A stretch of DNA of 64,000 nt from Myxococcales bacterium. Lineage in GTDB: Bacteria; Myxococcota_A; Bradymonadia; UBA7976; UBA1532. The position numbers and the translations under genes are program-made. Positions 50,806 to 61,843 of the stretch are shown piece by piece (within the stretch, counting starts at the first letter, position 1; each line of letters opens with the position of its first letter). The DNA lies in contig JACKDN010000024.1 in assembly GCA_020633465.1 (NCBI GenBank), positions 76,261-140,260 on the forward strand, given 5' to 3'. The notes below the pieces were generated by a model. The model was not told the DNA's origin, did no database searches, and saw nothing but the letters and a program-made list of their open reading frames with translations.

Positions 50806-52971
50806 CTACTGCTGCTGGCGCGCGACGAGCGTGTAGGGCCCGATCCAGCCGTTGCCCGCCGCCTGATCCAGGAAGCCGTCGACGAACACGTAGATCGTCT
50901 GGTCGGCCTCGAGGGTGACGCGGATCAGGCTGAACGGGTTGTCCATGCCGATGTCGTCGTTGCAGGCGATCTCGAGCGTCGGGTACAGCACGCCGGTGAA
51001 GCCGCAGTGCGTGCGGGCGTAGAGCACCGTGTCGGCGCCGCCGGCGGCCGAGTTGGTGATGAAGCTGTACTCACCCGCGGCGGGCGCCGTGAAGGTGAAG
51101 ATGTTGTTGCCGATGCCGCCGCCGCACTCACCCACGGTGACCGACTCGGGCATCTGGCTCAGATCACCCTCGTAGCGCCACTCGCCGTCGCCGGAGGCGT
51201 TGTCGTTCAGGTTGATGGCGGCCGGGTAGTCCTCGGGGCACTCCGTCGGCGCCACGCCGCAGGTCGGATCGACCTCGTCGTCGAGCGAGAAGCACACGTC
51301 GGTCTCGGGGCACAGCGTGCGCGCGTTGCGGCGGTCGCAGGCCTCGCCGGTGGCCACCATGACCGGCTCGTTGAAGTCGGCGAAGGCGAGATCGGTGGTG
51401 TCGCTCTCGAGGCCCTCTTCGTCGAGCACCTTGATGCGCAGCGTCGTGAAGTCGAAGTTGTCGGGGATGCCGATGCTGATCAGCGCCGTGTAGTTGCCCG
51501 GGTTCTCGGCGTCGTAGTTCACGTCGTTGAACGCGAAGGTCTGGACCGGGACCTCGTTGCCCTCGACCACGATCAGGTTGCCCTCCTCGTCGAGCAGGCT
51601 GAACTCGACGGCCAGGACGTCCTCGTCGGTGTCCATGCCGAGCACCTCGAGGCCCATCACGCGATCCATCGCGTTCCAGTAGCCGGTCGCCGTCATCAGC
51701 GTCGGCGCCACGATGGCCTCGCAGGTGAACATCTCGTCCTCGTCGCGATCGAGGCAGGCGGTGCCCTCGACGCAGTCGTCGGCGAGGCGGTCTTCGTCAC
51801 AGGCCATGCCCGCCTCGATCGAGGGCGGCGCCTCGAGCGGGTTGAACACGATGGGCTCGGCCGTGTTGTTCTGGCTGTCGGTGAGCTGCACCTGGATGCC
51901 GACGGTCAGGCCGCCGAGCTCGTCGCCGAGGCCGATGCGCGACTTGAAGACGAACTCGGTCTGGCCATAGATCTCCTCGTCCGACTGGATGAACGCCTGC
52001 GTGCCGCCGGTGTCCGGGTTCAGCACGATGGGCTGGCCGTCGGCGCCGATGAGCTGCAGCCGGATGCCCTGCGCGTCGGCGCTGGCGTCGGCGCCCTCGA
52101 GGCGGATCAGCAGCTCGTTGTCGGTGGTCTTGAAGGCCGAGCCACCCGTGATCGAGGGCGGGGTGTCCTCGGTGCAGATCGACGGATCGGCGTCCTCGAG
52201 CGGCGTGAAGCAGAAGTCGCTCGCGCCGCAGGTGTTCGCCAGGCCGGCGGGATCACACTCGCCGCCGGTCTCGACGACCTCGATCAGGCGCGCGGCCAGA
52301 TCGAAGGTGCCGCCGGGAGGCGCGCCCTGGCCGGCCCAGGCGTCGACGATGATGTACGCCTCGTCGCCCTGCTCGAGCGTCAGCGTGACGCCGCTGTCGA
52401 ACACGGCGCCCGGCTCGCGGTCGTCGTTGCAGGCCACCTCGGTCATCGCGTCGTCGCACGTGGTGCGGGCGTACATGATGGTGTCGAAGTCGGTGTTGTC
52501 GGTGAAGAACAGCCAGTTGCCGGCCGACGGCGCCACGAAGTGGAAGGCCGCGTCCTGGCCGGCGCCGAAGCCGCTGGTGCAGCCCTCGCCGGGATCGAAG
52601 GCGTTCTGATCGCTGCTGGCCGCGCCGCTGACGATCAGGGTGCCGTCGCCGCCGTCGGTGGCCTCGTCGTTGAACTCGACCACGGGCAGGCCGCTGCAGG
52701 GGCCGGTCGGCGGCGTGCCGCCCATGCCACCCATGCCGCCCATGCCGGGATCGCCGCCCATGCCGGGATCGCCGCCCTGGCCGGGATCGCCGCCCTGACC
52801 GGGATCGCCGCCCTGCCCAGGCGTGCCGCCCATGCCGGGGGTGCCGCCCATGCCGGGGGTGCCGCCCGCGCCGGGGCCCATGTCCGCCGTGCCGCCGCCA
52901 CCGCCGTCGTCACAGCCCACGGTCAGCGCGGCCGCCGCGGCCACGCCCATCCAGAACTTCAGCTTCGTCAT
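50806..52971 (-). CDS. Large lipoprotein with Gly-Met-Gly linker and pre-peptidase-like domains
   Basis: 721 residues from the ATG at 52971 (GGGGAG six bases upstream); another ATG two codons earlier is too close to that site. Lipobox LTVGC (Cys20) is followed by an in-frame Gly-rich linker of GMGGTP and GQGGDP units (about 25-75). Two similar beta-sandwich domains resembling bacterial pre-peptidase C-terminal (PPC) domains occur near the two ends (FHFVAPSAGNWLFFTDNTDFDTIMYARTTC and FTFTAPAAGEYSFITNSAAGGADTVLYARTHC, each followed by EIACNDD or VACNDD). Cys-spaced segments lie between them. It is probably displayed at the cell surface; function is unknown. Confidence 0.78.
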   Translation of the reverse strand: MTKLKFWMGVAAAAALTVGCDDGGGGGTADMGPGAGGTPGMGGTPGMGGTPGQGGDPGQGGDPGQGGDPGMGGDPGMGGMGGMGGTPPTGPCSGLPVVEFNDEATDGGDGTLIVSGAASSDQNAFDPGEGCTSGFGAGQDAAFHFVAPSAGNWLFFTDNTDFDTIMYARTTCDDAMTEVACNDDREPGAVFDSGVTLTLEQGDEAYIIVDAWAGQGAPPGGTFDLAARLIEVVETGGECDPAGLANTCGASDFCFTPLEDADPSICTEDTPPSITGGSAFKTTDNELLIRLEGADASADAQGIRLQLIGADGQPIVLNPDTGGTQAFIQSDEEIYGQTEFVFKSRIGLGDELGGLTVGIQVQLTDSQNNTAEPIVFNPLEAPPSIEAGMACDEDRLADDCVEGTACLDRDEDEMFTCEAIVAPTLMTATGYWNAMDRVMGLEVLGMDTDEDVLAVEFSLLDEEGNLIVVEGNEVPVQTFAFNDVNYDAENPGNYTALISIGIPDNFDFTTLRIKVLDEEGLESDTTDLAFADFNEPVMVATGEACDRRNARTLCPETDVCFSLDDEVDPTCGVAPTECPEDYPAAINLNDNASGDGEWRYEGDLSQMPESVTVGECGGGIGNNIFTFTAPAAGEYSFITNSAAGGADTVLYARTHCGFTGVLYPTLEIACNDDIGMDNPFSLIRVTLEADQTIYVFVDGFLDQAAGNGWIGPYTLVARQQQ

Positions 52972-53039
52972 CGCCATCTCCCCTGGCCGTCTTGCCGCTC
53001 TCTTGCCGGAAAGCGGTCCTGCATACACGTTCGCCGCTC

Positions 53040-54653
<1,614 letters not shown>

Positions 54654-54654
54654 G

Positions 54655-56124
54655 TCAGTTCGCCGGCACGGTCCGCTCGGCCGCCCACTGGCGCAGCCAC
54701 TCCACCTTCTCGGCCATGACCACCGACAGGGGCTGCGTGCGCGTGACCTCGTCGATCACGTGCGCCTGCGTCAGCTCGGCGCCGGCCTCGCGCGCCAGGT
54801 AGCGCGCCGACACCACCGCCTGCTCGATCTCGGCGCCCGAGAAGCCGTCGGTGGCGTCGGCGAGGGCCTCGAGGTCGAACGCGTCGACCGCCAGCCCGCG
54901 CTTGCGCAGATGGATGTCGAAGATCTCGGCGCGCACCGCGGCGTCGGGCAGGTCGACGAAGAAGATCTCGTCCAGCCGCCCCTTGCGGATCAGCTCGGGC
55001 GGCAGGCGGTCGATCTCGTTGGCCGTCGCGACGATGAAGACGGCCTCCTTGCGCTCGTTCATCCAGGTCAGCAGATGCCCCAGCAGGCGGCGCGAGGTGC
55101 CGCCGTCGTTGCCGGCGTCGTCGCTGACCGCCTTCTCGATCTCGTCGACCCACAGCACGCAGGGCGCCATCAGCTCGGCGGTGGCCAGCGCCTCGCGCAG
55201 GTTCTGCTCGGTCTGCCCGAAGAACTTGTTGTACAGGCCGCCCACGTCCAGGCGCAGCAGGGGCAGATCCCAGGCGCCCGCGGTGGCCTTGGCGGCCAGG
55301 CTCTTGCCGCCGCCCTGCACGCCGACCAGCAGCACGCCGCGCGGGGGGTCGAGGCCCTCGTCGGGGGTGAAGAAGGCCTCGCGGCGCAGGCCCAGCCAGC
55401 GCTTCAGGCCGGCCAGCCCGCCGACGTCGGCGAAGCGCGCGGTGTCGAACTCGAAGGCGACCGCGCCGCCCTGGTCGAGCAGGCGCTGCTTGGCGCGCAC
55501 GACGTTGGGCAGATCGGCGGCGGTGATCGCGCCGTCGTCCCAGATGGCCGCGCGGGCGAGGCGCCGGGCGTCGGCCTCGGTCAGCCCGCTCAGGTTGTGC
55601 ACCAGCATGGCGAGCGTCGCGCGGTCGGCCGCCACCTTGCGGTCGTGGTGGCGCGACCAGGCGCGGGCCTCCTCGCGCACGATCTGCTCGAGCTTGGCGG
55701 TGCCCGGCAGCGAGACGTGGAAGCGGGCCGCGTAGGGGCGCAGCTCGGGCGGTACCTCGACGCGGTGGCTGACCAGCACGACCGTGTGCGGCACGTGCTC
55801 GCGGCGCAGGGCGATGTCCTTCAGCAGGCGCACGCGGATGGGGTCTTCGAGGAAGGGGTGGAAGTCCAGCAGCAGGAACACCGCCGGGCTGGTCATCGCC
55901 TTGATCTCTTTGAGCACCGCGTCGGGATCGGTGTGCACCGGCTTGCGGGCCAGCCCGGGGTGCAAGCTGAGGCCGTCGGTGCAGCTCCACAGGTACAGTG
56001 AGCGGCGCTCGTGGACGAGCAGGCGGCCGAACAGGTCGATGACGCGGGGCTCCTCGACGGACTCGACGACCAGCAGGCCGACGTGCGAGTCGAGGAGCAG
56101 GCGGAGGTCGTGCACGTCGTTCAT
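54655..56124 (-). CDS. Ycf46-like AAA+ ATPase linked to rtcR
   Basis: 489 residues. The N-terminal half (1-225) is a degenerate AAA module typical of Ycf46 (LLVVESVEEPRVIDLFGRLL, RSLYLWSCTDGL, AVFLLLDFHPFLEDP). The second half is an active-looking AAA domain: Walker A GVQGGGKS (268-275), Walker B VLWVDEIE (Asp327, Glu328), sensor region FIVATANEIDRLPPELIRKGRLDEIFFVDLP with an arginine finger. Ycf46 proteins are found in cyanobacteria and plastids and their substrate is not established. Direct coupling to rtcR (one-base gap) and divergence from rtcA suggest a role with RNA repair; this is an inference from gene order. Confidence 0.88.
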   Translation of the reverse strand: MNDVHDLRLLLDSHVGLLVVESVEEPRVIDLFGRLLVHERRSLYLWSCTDGLSLHPGLARKPVHTDPDAVLKEIKAMTSPAVFLLLDFHPFLEDPIRVRLLKDIALRREHVPHTVVLVSHRVEVPPELRPYAARFHVSLPGTAKLEQIVREEARAWSRHHDRKVAADRATLAMLVHNLSGLTEADARRLARAAIWDDGAITAADLPNVVRAKQRLLDQGGAVAFEFDTARFADVGGLAGLKRWLGLRREAFFTPDEGLDPPRGVLLVGVQGGGKSLAAKATAGAWDLPLLRLDVGGLYNKFFGQTEQNLREALATAELMAPCVLWVDEIEKAVSDDAGNDGGTSRRLLGHLLTWMNERKEAVFIVATANEIDRLPPELIRKGRLDEIFFVDLPDAAVRAEIFDIHLRKRGLAVDAFDLEALADATDGFSGAEIEQAVVSARYLAREAGAELTQAHVIDEVTRTQPLSVVMAEKVEWLRQWAAERTVPAN

Positions 56125-56152
56125 GCGCGACAGCATACGGGAGGTGAGGGCG

Positions 56153-57163
56153 ATGGTGGTGATCGACGGCGCGCGCGGCGAGGGCGGCGGGCAGGTGCTG
56201 CGCACGGGGTTGTGCCTGTCGCTGCTGACCGGGCGGCCGGTGCGCTTCGAGAACATCCGCGCCGGGCGGTCGAAGCCGGGGTTGTTGCGGCAGCACCTGA
56301 CGGCGGTGCGCGCGGCGACGGCGGTGGGGCGCGCGACGGTCGAGGGCGACGCGCTCGGCAGCCGGTCGCTGAGCTTCCGGCCGACGACGCGCGCGGGGGG
56401 CGAGCACCACTTCGCGGTGGGCAGCGCGGGCAGCGCGACGCTGGTGCTGCAGACGGTGCTGCCCGCCCTGCTGGCCGCCGACGGGCCGGCGCGCGTGGTG
56501 CTCGAGGGCGGCACGCACAACCCGTGGGCGCCGCCCTTCCCCTTCCTGGCCGACACGTTTCTTCCTGCGCTCGCGCGCATGGGCGCGCGCGTGACCGCCA
56601 CCCTCGAGCGCGCCGGCTTCTTCCCCGCGGGCGGCGGGCGCTTCGTGGTCGAGGTGACGCCGGGCGCGCTGCAGCCGCTGTCGCTGCTCGAGCGCGGCCC
56701 GCTGACGGTGAAGCGCGCGGTGGCCCTGGTGGCGAACCTGCCGCGGGCGGTCGGCGAGCGCGAGCTGGCGCGCGTGCAGAAGCGGCTGGGCGTGCCCGAC
56801 GCCGGCTGCAGCGTCGTGCAGATCGCCTCGCCCGGGCCGGGCAACGCGCTGCACGTGCACCTGGGCTTCGACGGGCTGACCGAGACGTTCTCGGCCTTCG
56901 GGCGCAAGGGCATCCGCGCCGAGCAGGTGGCCGACGACGCCGTCGACGAGGCCCGCGCCTGGCTGGCCGCCGAGGTGCCGGTCGGCCCGCACCTGGCCGA
57001 TCAGCTGATGCTGCCCCTCGCGCTGGCCGGCGGCGGCGCCTTCCGGACGCTGGCGCCCACCGGGCACGCGACGACGCAGGTGGAGAGCATCCGCCACTTC
57101 CTCGACGTCGCCCTGCGCCTCGAGCGCGAGAGCGAGAAGGTGTGGCGGTTCGAGGTGGGGTGA
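56153..57163 (+). CDS. rtcA: RNA 3'-terminal phosphate cyclase
   Basis: 336 residues from the ATG at 56153, preceded by GGGAGGT. The enzyme uses ATP to convert RNA 3'-phosphate ends into 2',3'-cyclic phosphates. The signatures are IDGARGEGGGQVLRTGLCLSLLTGRPV, RAGRSKPGLLRQHLTAV, GTHNPWAPPFPFLADTFLPAL and the adenylation-site region GPHLADQLMLPLALAGGGAF followed by TGHATTQVESI, whose His is the expected nucleophile. Only 28 bases separate it from the divergent AAA gene, so its control elements must overlap that gene; no clear sigma54 site (GG-N10-GC) was found by eye. Confidence 0.94.
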   Translation: MVVIDGARGEGGGQVLRTGLCLSLLTGRPVRFENIRAGRSKPGLLRQHLTAVRAATAVGRATVEGDALGSRSLSFRPTTRAGGEHHFAVGSAGSATLVLQTVLPALLAADGPARVVLEGGTHNPWAPPFPFLADTFLPALARMGARVTATLERAGFFPAGGGRFVVEVTPGALQPLSLLERGPLTVKRAVALVANLPRAVGERELARVQKRLGVPDAGCSVVQIASPGPGNALHVHLGFDGLTETFSAFGRKGIRAEQVADDAVDEARAWLAAEVPVGPHLADQLMLPLALAGGGAFRTLAPTGHATTQVESIRHFLDVALRLERESEKVWRFEVG

Positions 57164-57172
57164 CGGGCGGCC

Positions 57173-58498
57173 CTACACCTCGACCCGGCCCCACGCCCCG
57201 CGCGCCCAGATGGTGGCGAAGACGCCGGCGAGGCCGACGCGCGCGCCCATGTAGACGGCGAAGATCGCGATCAGCCCGCCGCCCGCCCACGGGCCGACGA
57301 ACCAGACGAGCGGCAGCTGGACGAACCACTGGATGCCGATCGACACCACCATCACGATGCGGCTGTCGCCCGCGCCGAGCAGCGCGTTGAGCAGCACCAT
57401 GCCCACCGCCTCGAAGGCCAGGGTCGCGGCCACCAGGCGCAGCGGCCCCTCGGCCAGCGCCAGCGTGTCGGCGTTGTGGATGAAGGGCGCCAGCAGCAGA
57501 TCGGGCACCACCAGCGCGGGCAGCGCCAGCACGCCCATCGTCAGGGCCGCGATCTTCGTCACGTCCCAGCCCCACTGGCGCGCGTCGGCGTGATCGCCGC
57601 GCCCGAGCGCCTGCCCCACCAGCGACGCCGCCGCGATGCCGAAGCCGAGCCCGGGCAGGATGGCCACCAGCATCAGGTTCACCAGCACGTTGGCCGCGGC
57701 CAGCTCCTGCGTGCCCACCATGCCGACCAGCGTGAAGAACACGGTCATGCCCGCGGCGAAGAAGAACTGCTGCAGGCCCGCGGGCACCGACAGCCGCAGC
57801 ATCTGCCCCAGCGTCGTGCGATCGGGCAGGCCCGACAGGAAGCCGGCGTCGCGCGCGTGCCGCGTGCCCAGGACGAAGTAGTAGGCGGTGCCCACGAAGG
57901 TCGACGCCGCCGTCCCGATGCCCGCGCCCATCACGCCGAGCGCCGGCATCCCCAGCTTGCCGAAGATGAGCACGTAGTTGAGCGCGATGTTGGTGACGTG
58001 CATCACCAGCAGCGTGCGCAGGTACAGCTTCGAGCGGTCGACGGCGTTCCAGTAGCCGCGGAAGGCGAAGTTCATGCCCACCGCCAGCATCGCCACCAGC
58101 CGCATCTGCAGGTAGATGGTGCCCTCGGCCACCACCGCCGGATCGTCCTCGAGCAGCGGGAAGAGCGTCGGCGCGAGCAGCACCAGCACCACCGACGAGG
58201 GGATGGCCAGGGCCGCGGCGAGCAGCAGCCCGCCGTTGAGGGGCACCGCCGACTCGGCCCCGCGCCCCTGCCCCACCCGGCGGGCCGCCATCGCCTGCAC
58301 CCCCGCGGCCATGCCGGTGATGAAGGCCGTGGCCATGAAGTTGACGAAGCTGCCCAGGCCGACGCCGGCCAGCGCCGCGTCGCCCAGCGAGCCGACCATC
58401 GCCGTGTCGACGAGGTTCAGCACGTTCTGCGACACCATGCCCCCGATGATGGGCAGGGCCAGGCCGGTGATGCGGCGGCGCCGCGCGGGCTCGATCAT
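57173..58498 (-). CDS. MATE-family efflux transporter
   Basis: 441 residues from the ATG at 58498 (MIEPARRRRITGLALPIIGG), with twelve predicted transmembrane helices in two similar halves. MATE signatures include MVSQNVLNLVDTAMVGSLGDAALAGVGLG near the start and GFGIAAASLVGQALGRGDHADA in the second half. Such proteins export cationic drugs or metabolites by Na+ or H+ antiport. Substrate unknown. It is convergent with rtcA, nine bases apart, and divergent from the EAL-HDOD gene. Confidence 0.92.
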   Translation of the reverse strand: MIEPARRRRITGLALPIIGGMVSQNVLNLVDTAMVGSLGDAALAGVGLGSFVNFMATAFITGMAAGVQAMAARRVGQGRGAESAVPLNGGLLLAAALAIPSSVVLVLLAPTLFPLLEDDPAVVAEGTIYLQMRLVAMLAVGMNFAFRGYWNAVDRSKLYLRTLLVMHVTNIALNYVLIFGKLGMPALGVMGAGIGTAASTFVGTAYYFVLGTRHARDAGFLSGLPDRTTLGQMLRLSVPAGLQQFFFAAGMTVFFTLVGMVGTQELAAANVLVNLMLVAILPGLGFGIAAASLVGQALGRGDHADARQWGWDVTKIAALTMGVLALPALVVPDLLLAPFIHNADTLALAEGPLRLVAATLAFEAVGMVLLNALLGAGDSRIVMVVSIGIQWFVQLPLVWFVGPWAGGGLIAIFAVYMGARVGLAGVFATIWARGAWGRVEV

Positions 58499-58623
58499 CC
58501 GCGCAGCATGAAGCAGCGGGCCCGGCGGCTCAACCACCCCGACGACCACCCGATCGCCGATCGGGCGAGACACCGACTGGAGTCTGTCGACGGCTGCGCT
58601 ATGCTGCCGCCGACGACGGGGGG

Positions 58624-59877
58624 ATGCGGGTGCCAGGGCGGTCCGATCTGTTCATCGCACGCCAGCCTATCCTGGACCGGGAGCTGACGCTTCGCGCGTA
58701 CGAGCTGCTGTTCCGTCCCACGGCGCGGGCGGAGGCCGCCGGCGGCCACGATCCGAACCACATGGCGTCGCAGGTCATCCTCGGCGCGCTCAGCGACATC
58801 GGCCTCGACGAGCTGGTCGGCGACTGCTTCGCCTTCGTCAACGTCACCCGCGAGGTGCTGCTGGCGGGCCTGGGCGAGGTGCTGCCCCCCGAGGTGGCCG
58901 TGCTCGAGCTGCTCGAGCACATCGAGCCCGACGCCGAGGTGCTGGCCGCCGTCGATCACCTGCGCGGCCTGGGGTACATCATCGCGCTCGACGATTACGT
59001 CGATCATCCCCGCTTCGCGCCGCTGCTCGACCGCGCGCACATCGTGAAGATCGACGTGCTCGAGGCCGATCTCGACGCCGTCGCCGCCCTGGTGGTGCGC
59101 CTGCGCTCGTCGCGCCGGTCGCTGAAGCTGCTGGCCGAGCGGGTCGAGACCTACGCCATCTACGAGCGCTGCCGGGCGCTGGGCTTCGACTACTTCCAGG
59201 GGTACTTCTTCGCCCGCCCGCAGACCCTGCGCGGGCGCAAGCTGAGCCCGGGGCGCATGACCACCCTGCGCCTGTTGGCGCAGCTGGCCGATCCCGAGAT
59301 CGACTTCGATGGCTTGGGGCGCACCATCAGCCAGGATGTGTCGCTGTGCTATCGATTACTCAAATACATCAACTCACCGATCGTCGGCCTGCGCGCGCCG
59401 GTGCGCTCGGTCCAGGCCGCGCTGGTGCTCTTGGGTGAGCGCAGCGTGCGCCAGTGGGCGCTGCTGACGGCGCTGGGCGGGATGACCGACGAGGGCACGT
59501 CCGAGGCGGTGGTGTCGAGCGCGCGCCTGCGCGCGAAGCTGTGCGCCGATCTGGCCGAACGCACGCCGCTGCCGGTCGAGCCCGCCGACGCGTTCACCGT
59601 CGGGCTGTTCTCGCTGCTCGACGCGCTGCTCGACCGCCCGATGGGCGAGGCGGTCGAGACGCTGAGCCTCACCTCGCCCACCAAGGCCGCGCTGGTGTCG
59701 GGCGAGGGCCCGCTGGGGCGCGTGCTGGGCCTGGCGCGCGCCTGCGAGCAGGGCGACTGGCGCGCGGTGGAGCGCGATCCGCTGGGCCTCGACGCCGCGG
59801 CGGTGCAGCGCGCCGCGCTGGACGCCGTGCGCTGGGTCGAGCGCCTGGCCGACACCGAGGTCGAGGCCGCCCCGTAA
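58624..59877 (+). CDS. EAL-HDOD signalling protein, EAL site degenerate (YuxH type)
   Basis: 417 residues. The N-terminal EAL-like domain (about 5-200) opens FIARQPILDRELTLRAYELLFRP. The catalytic EAL triplet reads ELL, and the later metal-binding residues are only partly kept (IALDDYV; VKIDVLEAD; LLAERVET; YFQGYFFARPQ), so c-di-GMP hydrolysis is doubtful. The C-terminal HDOD domain (about 210-400) has TISQDVSLCYRLLKYINSPIVGL and ALVLLGERSVRQWALL. Proteins of this layout (for example YuxH, CdgJ) usually act as regulators of motility. A GGGGGG run precedes the ATG; a -10-like TATGCT is at 58600-58605. Confidence 0.9.
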   Translation: MRVPGRSDLFIARQPILDRELTLRAYELLFRPTARAEAAGGHDPNHMASQVILGALSDIGLDELVGDCFAFVNVTREVLLAGLGEVLPPEVAVLELLEHIEPDAEVLAAVDHLRGLGYIIALDDYVDHPRFAPLLDRAHIVKIDVLEADLDAVAALVVRLRSSRRSLKLLAERVETYAIYERCRALGFDYFQGYFFARPQTLRGRKLSPGRMTTLRLLAQLADPEIDFDGLGRTISQDVSLCYRLLKYINSPIVGLRAPVRSVQAALVLLGERSVRQWALLTALGGMTDEGTSEAVVSSARLRAKLCADLAERTPLPVEPADAFTVGLFSLLDALLDRPMGEAVETLSLTSPTKAALVSGEGPLGRVLGLARACEQGDWRAVERDPLGLDAAAVQRAALDAVRWVERLADTEVEAAP

Positions 59878-60009
59878 GATCGGCGCGCCGCCGCGCCACT
59901 GAAGCCCCGAGGACGCGCGCAACAGGCCCCTTGCGGGGGCGAGCAACGCTTGCTAGTGACGTCCCGATTGACCGGCAGGGCGCGCGAGCGCGCCAGGGGG
60001 ACGTTCAAG

Positions 60010-61788
60010 ATGAAGGCGACCAATCGGCTGGCGCTGATCGCGGGGCTCGCCCTCGCCATGCTCGCGGGCTGCAAGAAGGACGAGGCGGACGCGCCCGGCG
60101 AGGGGGCGGCGAAGGCCGGCGAGGCGGCGAAGCCCGGCGAGAAGGCGATGGGGCAGAAGGCCGCCCCGGCCAAGATGACCGCGCCCGACACCTTCGCGGC
60201 CATCCCGGCGGACACGCCCTACGTGATCGCCAGCTTCAAGCCCATCCCGCGCGAGGCGACCGACAAGATCTTCGCGGCGCTCGATCCCTTCCTGAAGAAG
60301 ATGCAGGACGAGCTGAAGAAGGAGCTCGAGCGCGCCAAGGGCGGCGAGAGCGAGGGCGACAAGATCGGCGCCGCCATCCTCGAGGAGCTCGACGGCAACC
60401 TGAACCGCGCGGGCCTCGAGAAGCTGGGCATCAGCACCGAGCCCAAGTTCGCGATCTACGGCATCGGCGTGATGCCGGTGTTCCGCATCGACCTGAAGGA
60501 TCCCGCCGCCCTGAAGGCGGCCATCGGCCGCGTCGAGACGAAGGCCGGCGTGAAGGCGCCGGTGATGAAGGCCGGCGATCAGGAGTACTGGGGCATCACC
60601 GAGGACGACGTCACCGTCGTGATCGCGATCATCGGCGACGAGCTCGTCTTCGCGGTGACGCCGGCGAAGGCCGCCGACAAGACCGTGCCGATCATCCTCG
60701 GCCAGCAGAAGCCCGCCCAGAGCCTGGCCAGCACCGGCACCCTGACGACGCTGGCCAGCACCTACGGGTTCCAGGGCTACGGCGTCGGCTACATCGACTT
60801 CAAGATCATCGCCAACACGATCATGGGCGACGCCAAGGGCGTCAGCGCCGACGTGTGGACCGCGCTCGACGCGCAGGTGCCGCCGGTGTCGGACGCGTGC
60901 AAGGCCGACATCAACAGCATGGTCGACAACGCGCCGCGGGCGGCCTTCGGCTACACCGAGATGACCGCGAAGAAGTGGGCGATGAGCTGGATCATCGAGA
61001 CCAAGCCGGCGCTCGGCAAGTCGCTGGCCGGGCTGGCCGCGCCGGTGCCCGGCGTGGGCACCACCGACGCCGGCAGCAGCATGTTCTCGTTCGGCGTGGG
61101 CGTCGACATCGGCAAGGCCATCGCGTTCGCCAAGGAGAAGGCGCAGTCGATCGCCGACGACCCCTACAAGTGCGAGCTGCTCGGCGATCTCAACGAGGGC
61201 GCGAAGGAGGCCGTCGCCGGGATGAACCAGCCGCTGCCGCCCTTCCTCAACGGCATCAAGGGCTTCAACGTCGTGGTGAAGAGCGCCGACTTCAGCGGTC
61301 CGCAGCCCAAGGACGTGAAGGCCAACGTGCTGCTGGCGGTGGACAAGCCGGCCGACCTGATCGCGATGGTCAAGGGCATGGTGCCGCCGCTGGCCACGCT
61401 CGAGGTCAAGGACGACGGCGTCGCCGTCCCGCTGCCCCCGGGGCTGATCCCGCCGATCGTCGAGGCGCCGCACGTCGCGATGAAGGGCTCGGCGCTCGCG
61501 GTCACCGTCGGCGCCGGCGAGGAGAAGATGGTGGGCGCCATCCTGGCGGCCAAGGTCGACGCCGAGCCGCCGCTGATCGCGGTCAGCTACGACATGTCGA
61601 AGTTCAGCGCGATGCTGCAGAAGCAGATGGAGGCCCAGATGGCCTTCCTGCCGCCCGAGGCGCAGGCCGAGAAGAAGGCCGAGATGCAGATGGCGCAGTC
61701 GATCATGAACCTGTTCGGCGCCCTGTCGTACTCGCTGCACCTGACCGAGAAGGGCATCGTGCTCAAGCAGCAGATCGTGCTGAACTGA
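60010..61788 (+). CDS. Large hypothetical lipoprotein
   Basis: 592 residues from the ATG at 60010. A lipoprotein signal peptide with Cys21 in LAMLAGC is followed by an Ala/Lys/Glu-rich linker. The mature protein has two similar-looking alpha/beta blocks; examples are TPYVIASFKPIPREATDKIFAALDPFLKKM, VTVVIAIIGDELVFAVTPAKAAD and, later, HVAMKGSALAVTVGAGEEKMVGAILAAKVD. There are few cysteines and many lysines. I do not recognise a named family, although similar periplasmic lipoproteins occur in myxobacteria. Probably outer-membrane anchored. The 132 bases before it show nothing but a possible ribosome site. Confidence 0.65.
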   Translation: MKATNRLALIAGLALAMLAGCKKDEADAPGEGAAKAGEAAKPGEKAMGQKAAPAKMTAPDTFAAIPADTPYVIASFKPIPREATDKIFAALDPFLKKMQDELKKELERAKGGESEGDKIGAAILEELDGNLNRAGLEKLGISTEPKFAIYGIGVMPVFRIDLKDPAALKAAIGRVETKAGVKAPVMKAGDQEYWGITEDDVTVVIAIIGDELVFAVTPAKAADKTVPIILGQQKPAQSLASTGTLTTLASTYGFQGYGVGYIDFKIIANTIMGDAKGVSADVWTALDAQVPPVSDACKADINSMVDNAPRAAFGYTEMTAKKWAMSWIIETKPALGKSLAGLAAPVPGVGTTDAGSSMFSFGVGVDIGKAIAFAKEKAQSIADDPYKCELLGDLNEGAKEAVAGMNQPLPPFLNGIKGFNVVVKSADFSGPQPKDVKANVLLAVDKPADLIAMVKGMVPPLATLEVKDDGVAVPLPPGLIPPIVEAPHVAMKGSALAVTVGAGEEKMVGAILAAKVDAEPPLIAVSYDMSKFSAMLQKQMEAQMAFLPPEAQAEKKAEMQMAQSIMNLFGALSYSLHLTEKGIVLKQQIVLN

Positions 61789-61798
61789 GCCCGCCCGG

Positions 61799-61815
61799 CC
61801 GACCGGCGCGGTCGG
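61799..61815 (+). terminator. Weak terminator-like hairpin
   Basis: CCGACCG and CGGTCGG pair perfectly across a GCG loop, 11 bases after the lipoprotein stop. There is no T-tract, so it may act only as an mRNA 3' stabiliser. Confidence 0.35.
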
Positions 61816-61843
61816 GCGGTCCACGGGCCGCCCGCGCCGCCGG

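Noticed and set aside
52720..52880. Regularly spaced repeats resembling a CRISPR array
   Set aside because: They are in-frame codons of the Gly-Met-Gly linker with 18-base periodicity and no unique spacers.
55700..56152. Sigma54 (-24/-12) promoter for rtcA
   Set aside because: GGCACGTGCTCGCG near 55790 lacks the required GC at the right spacing; no other convincing GG-N10-GC site was seen.
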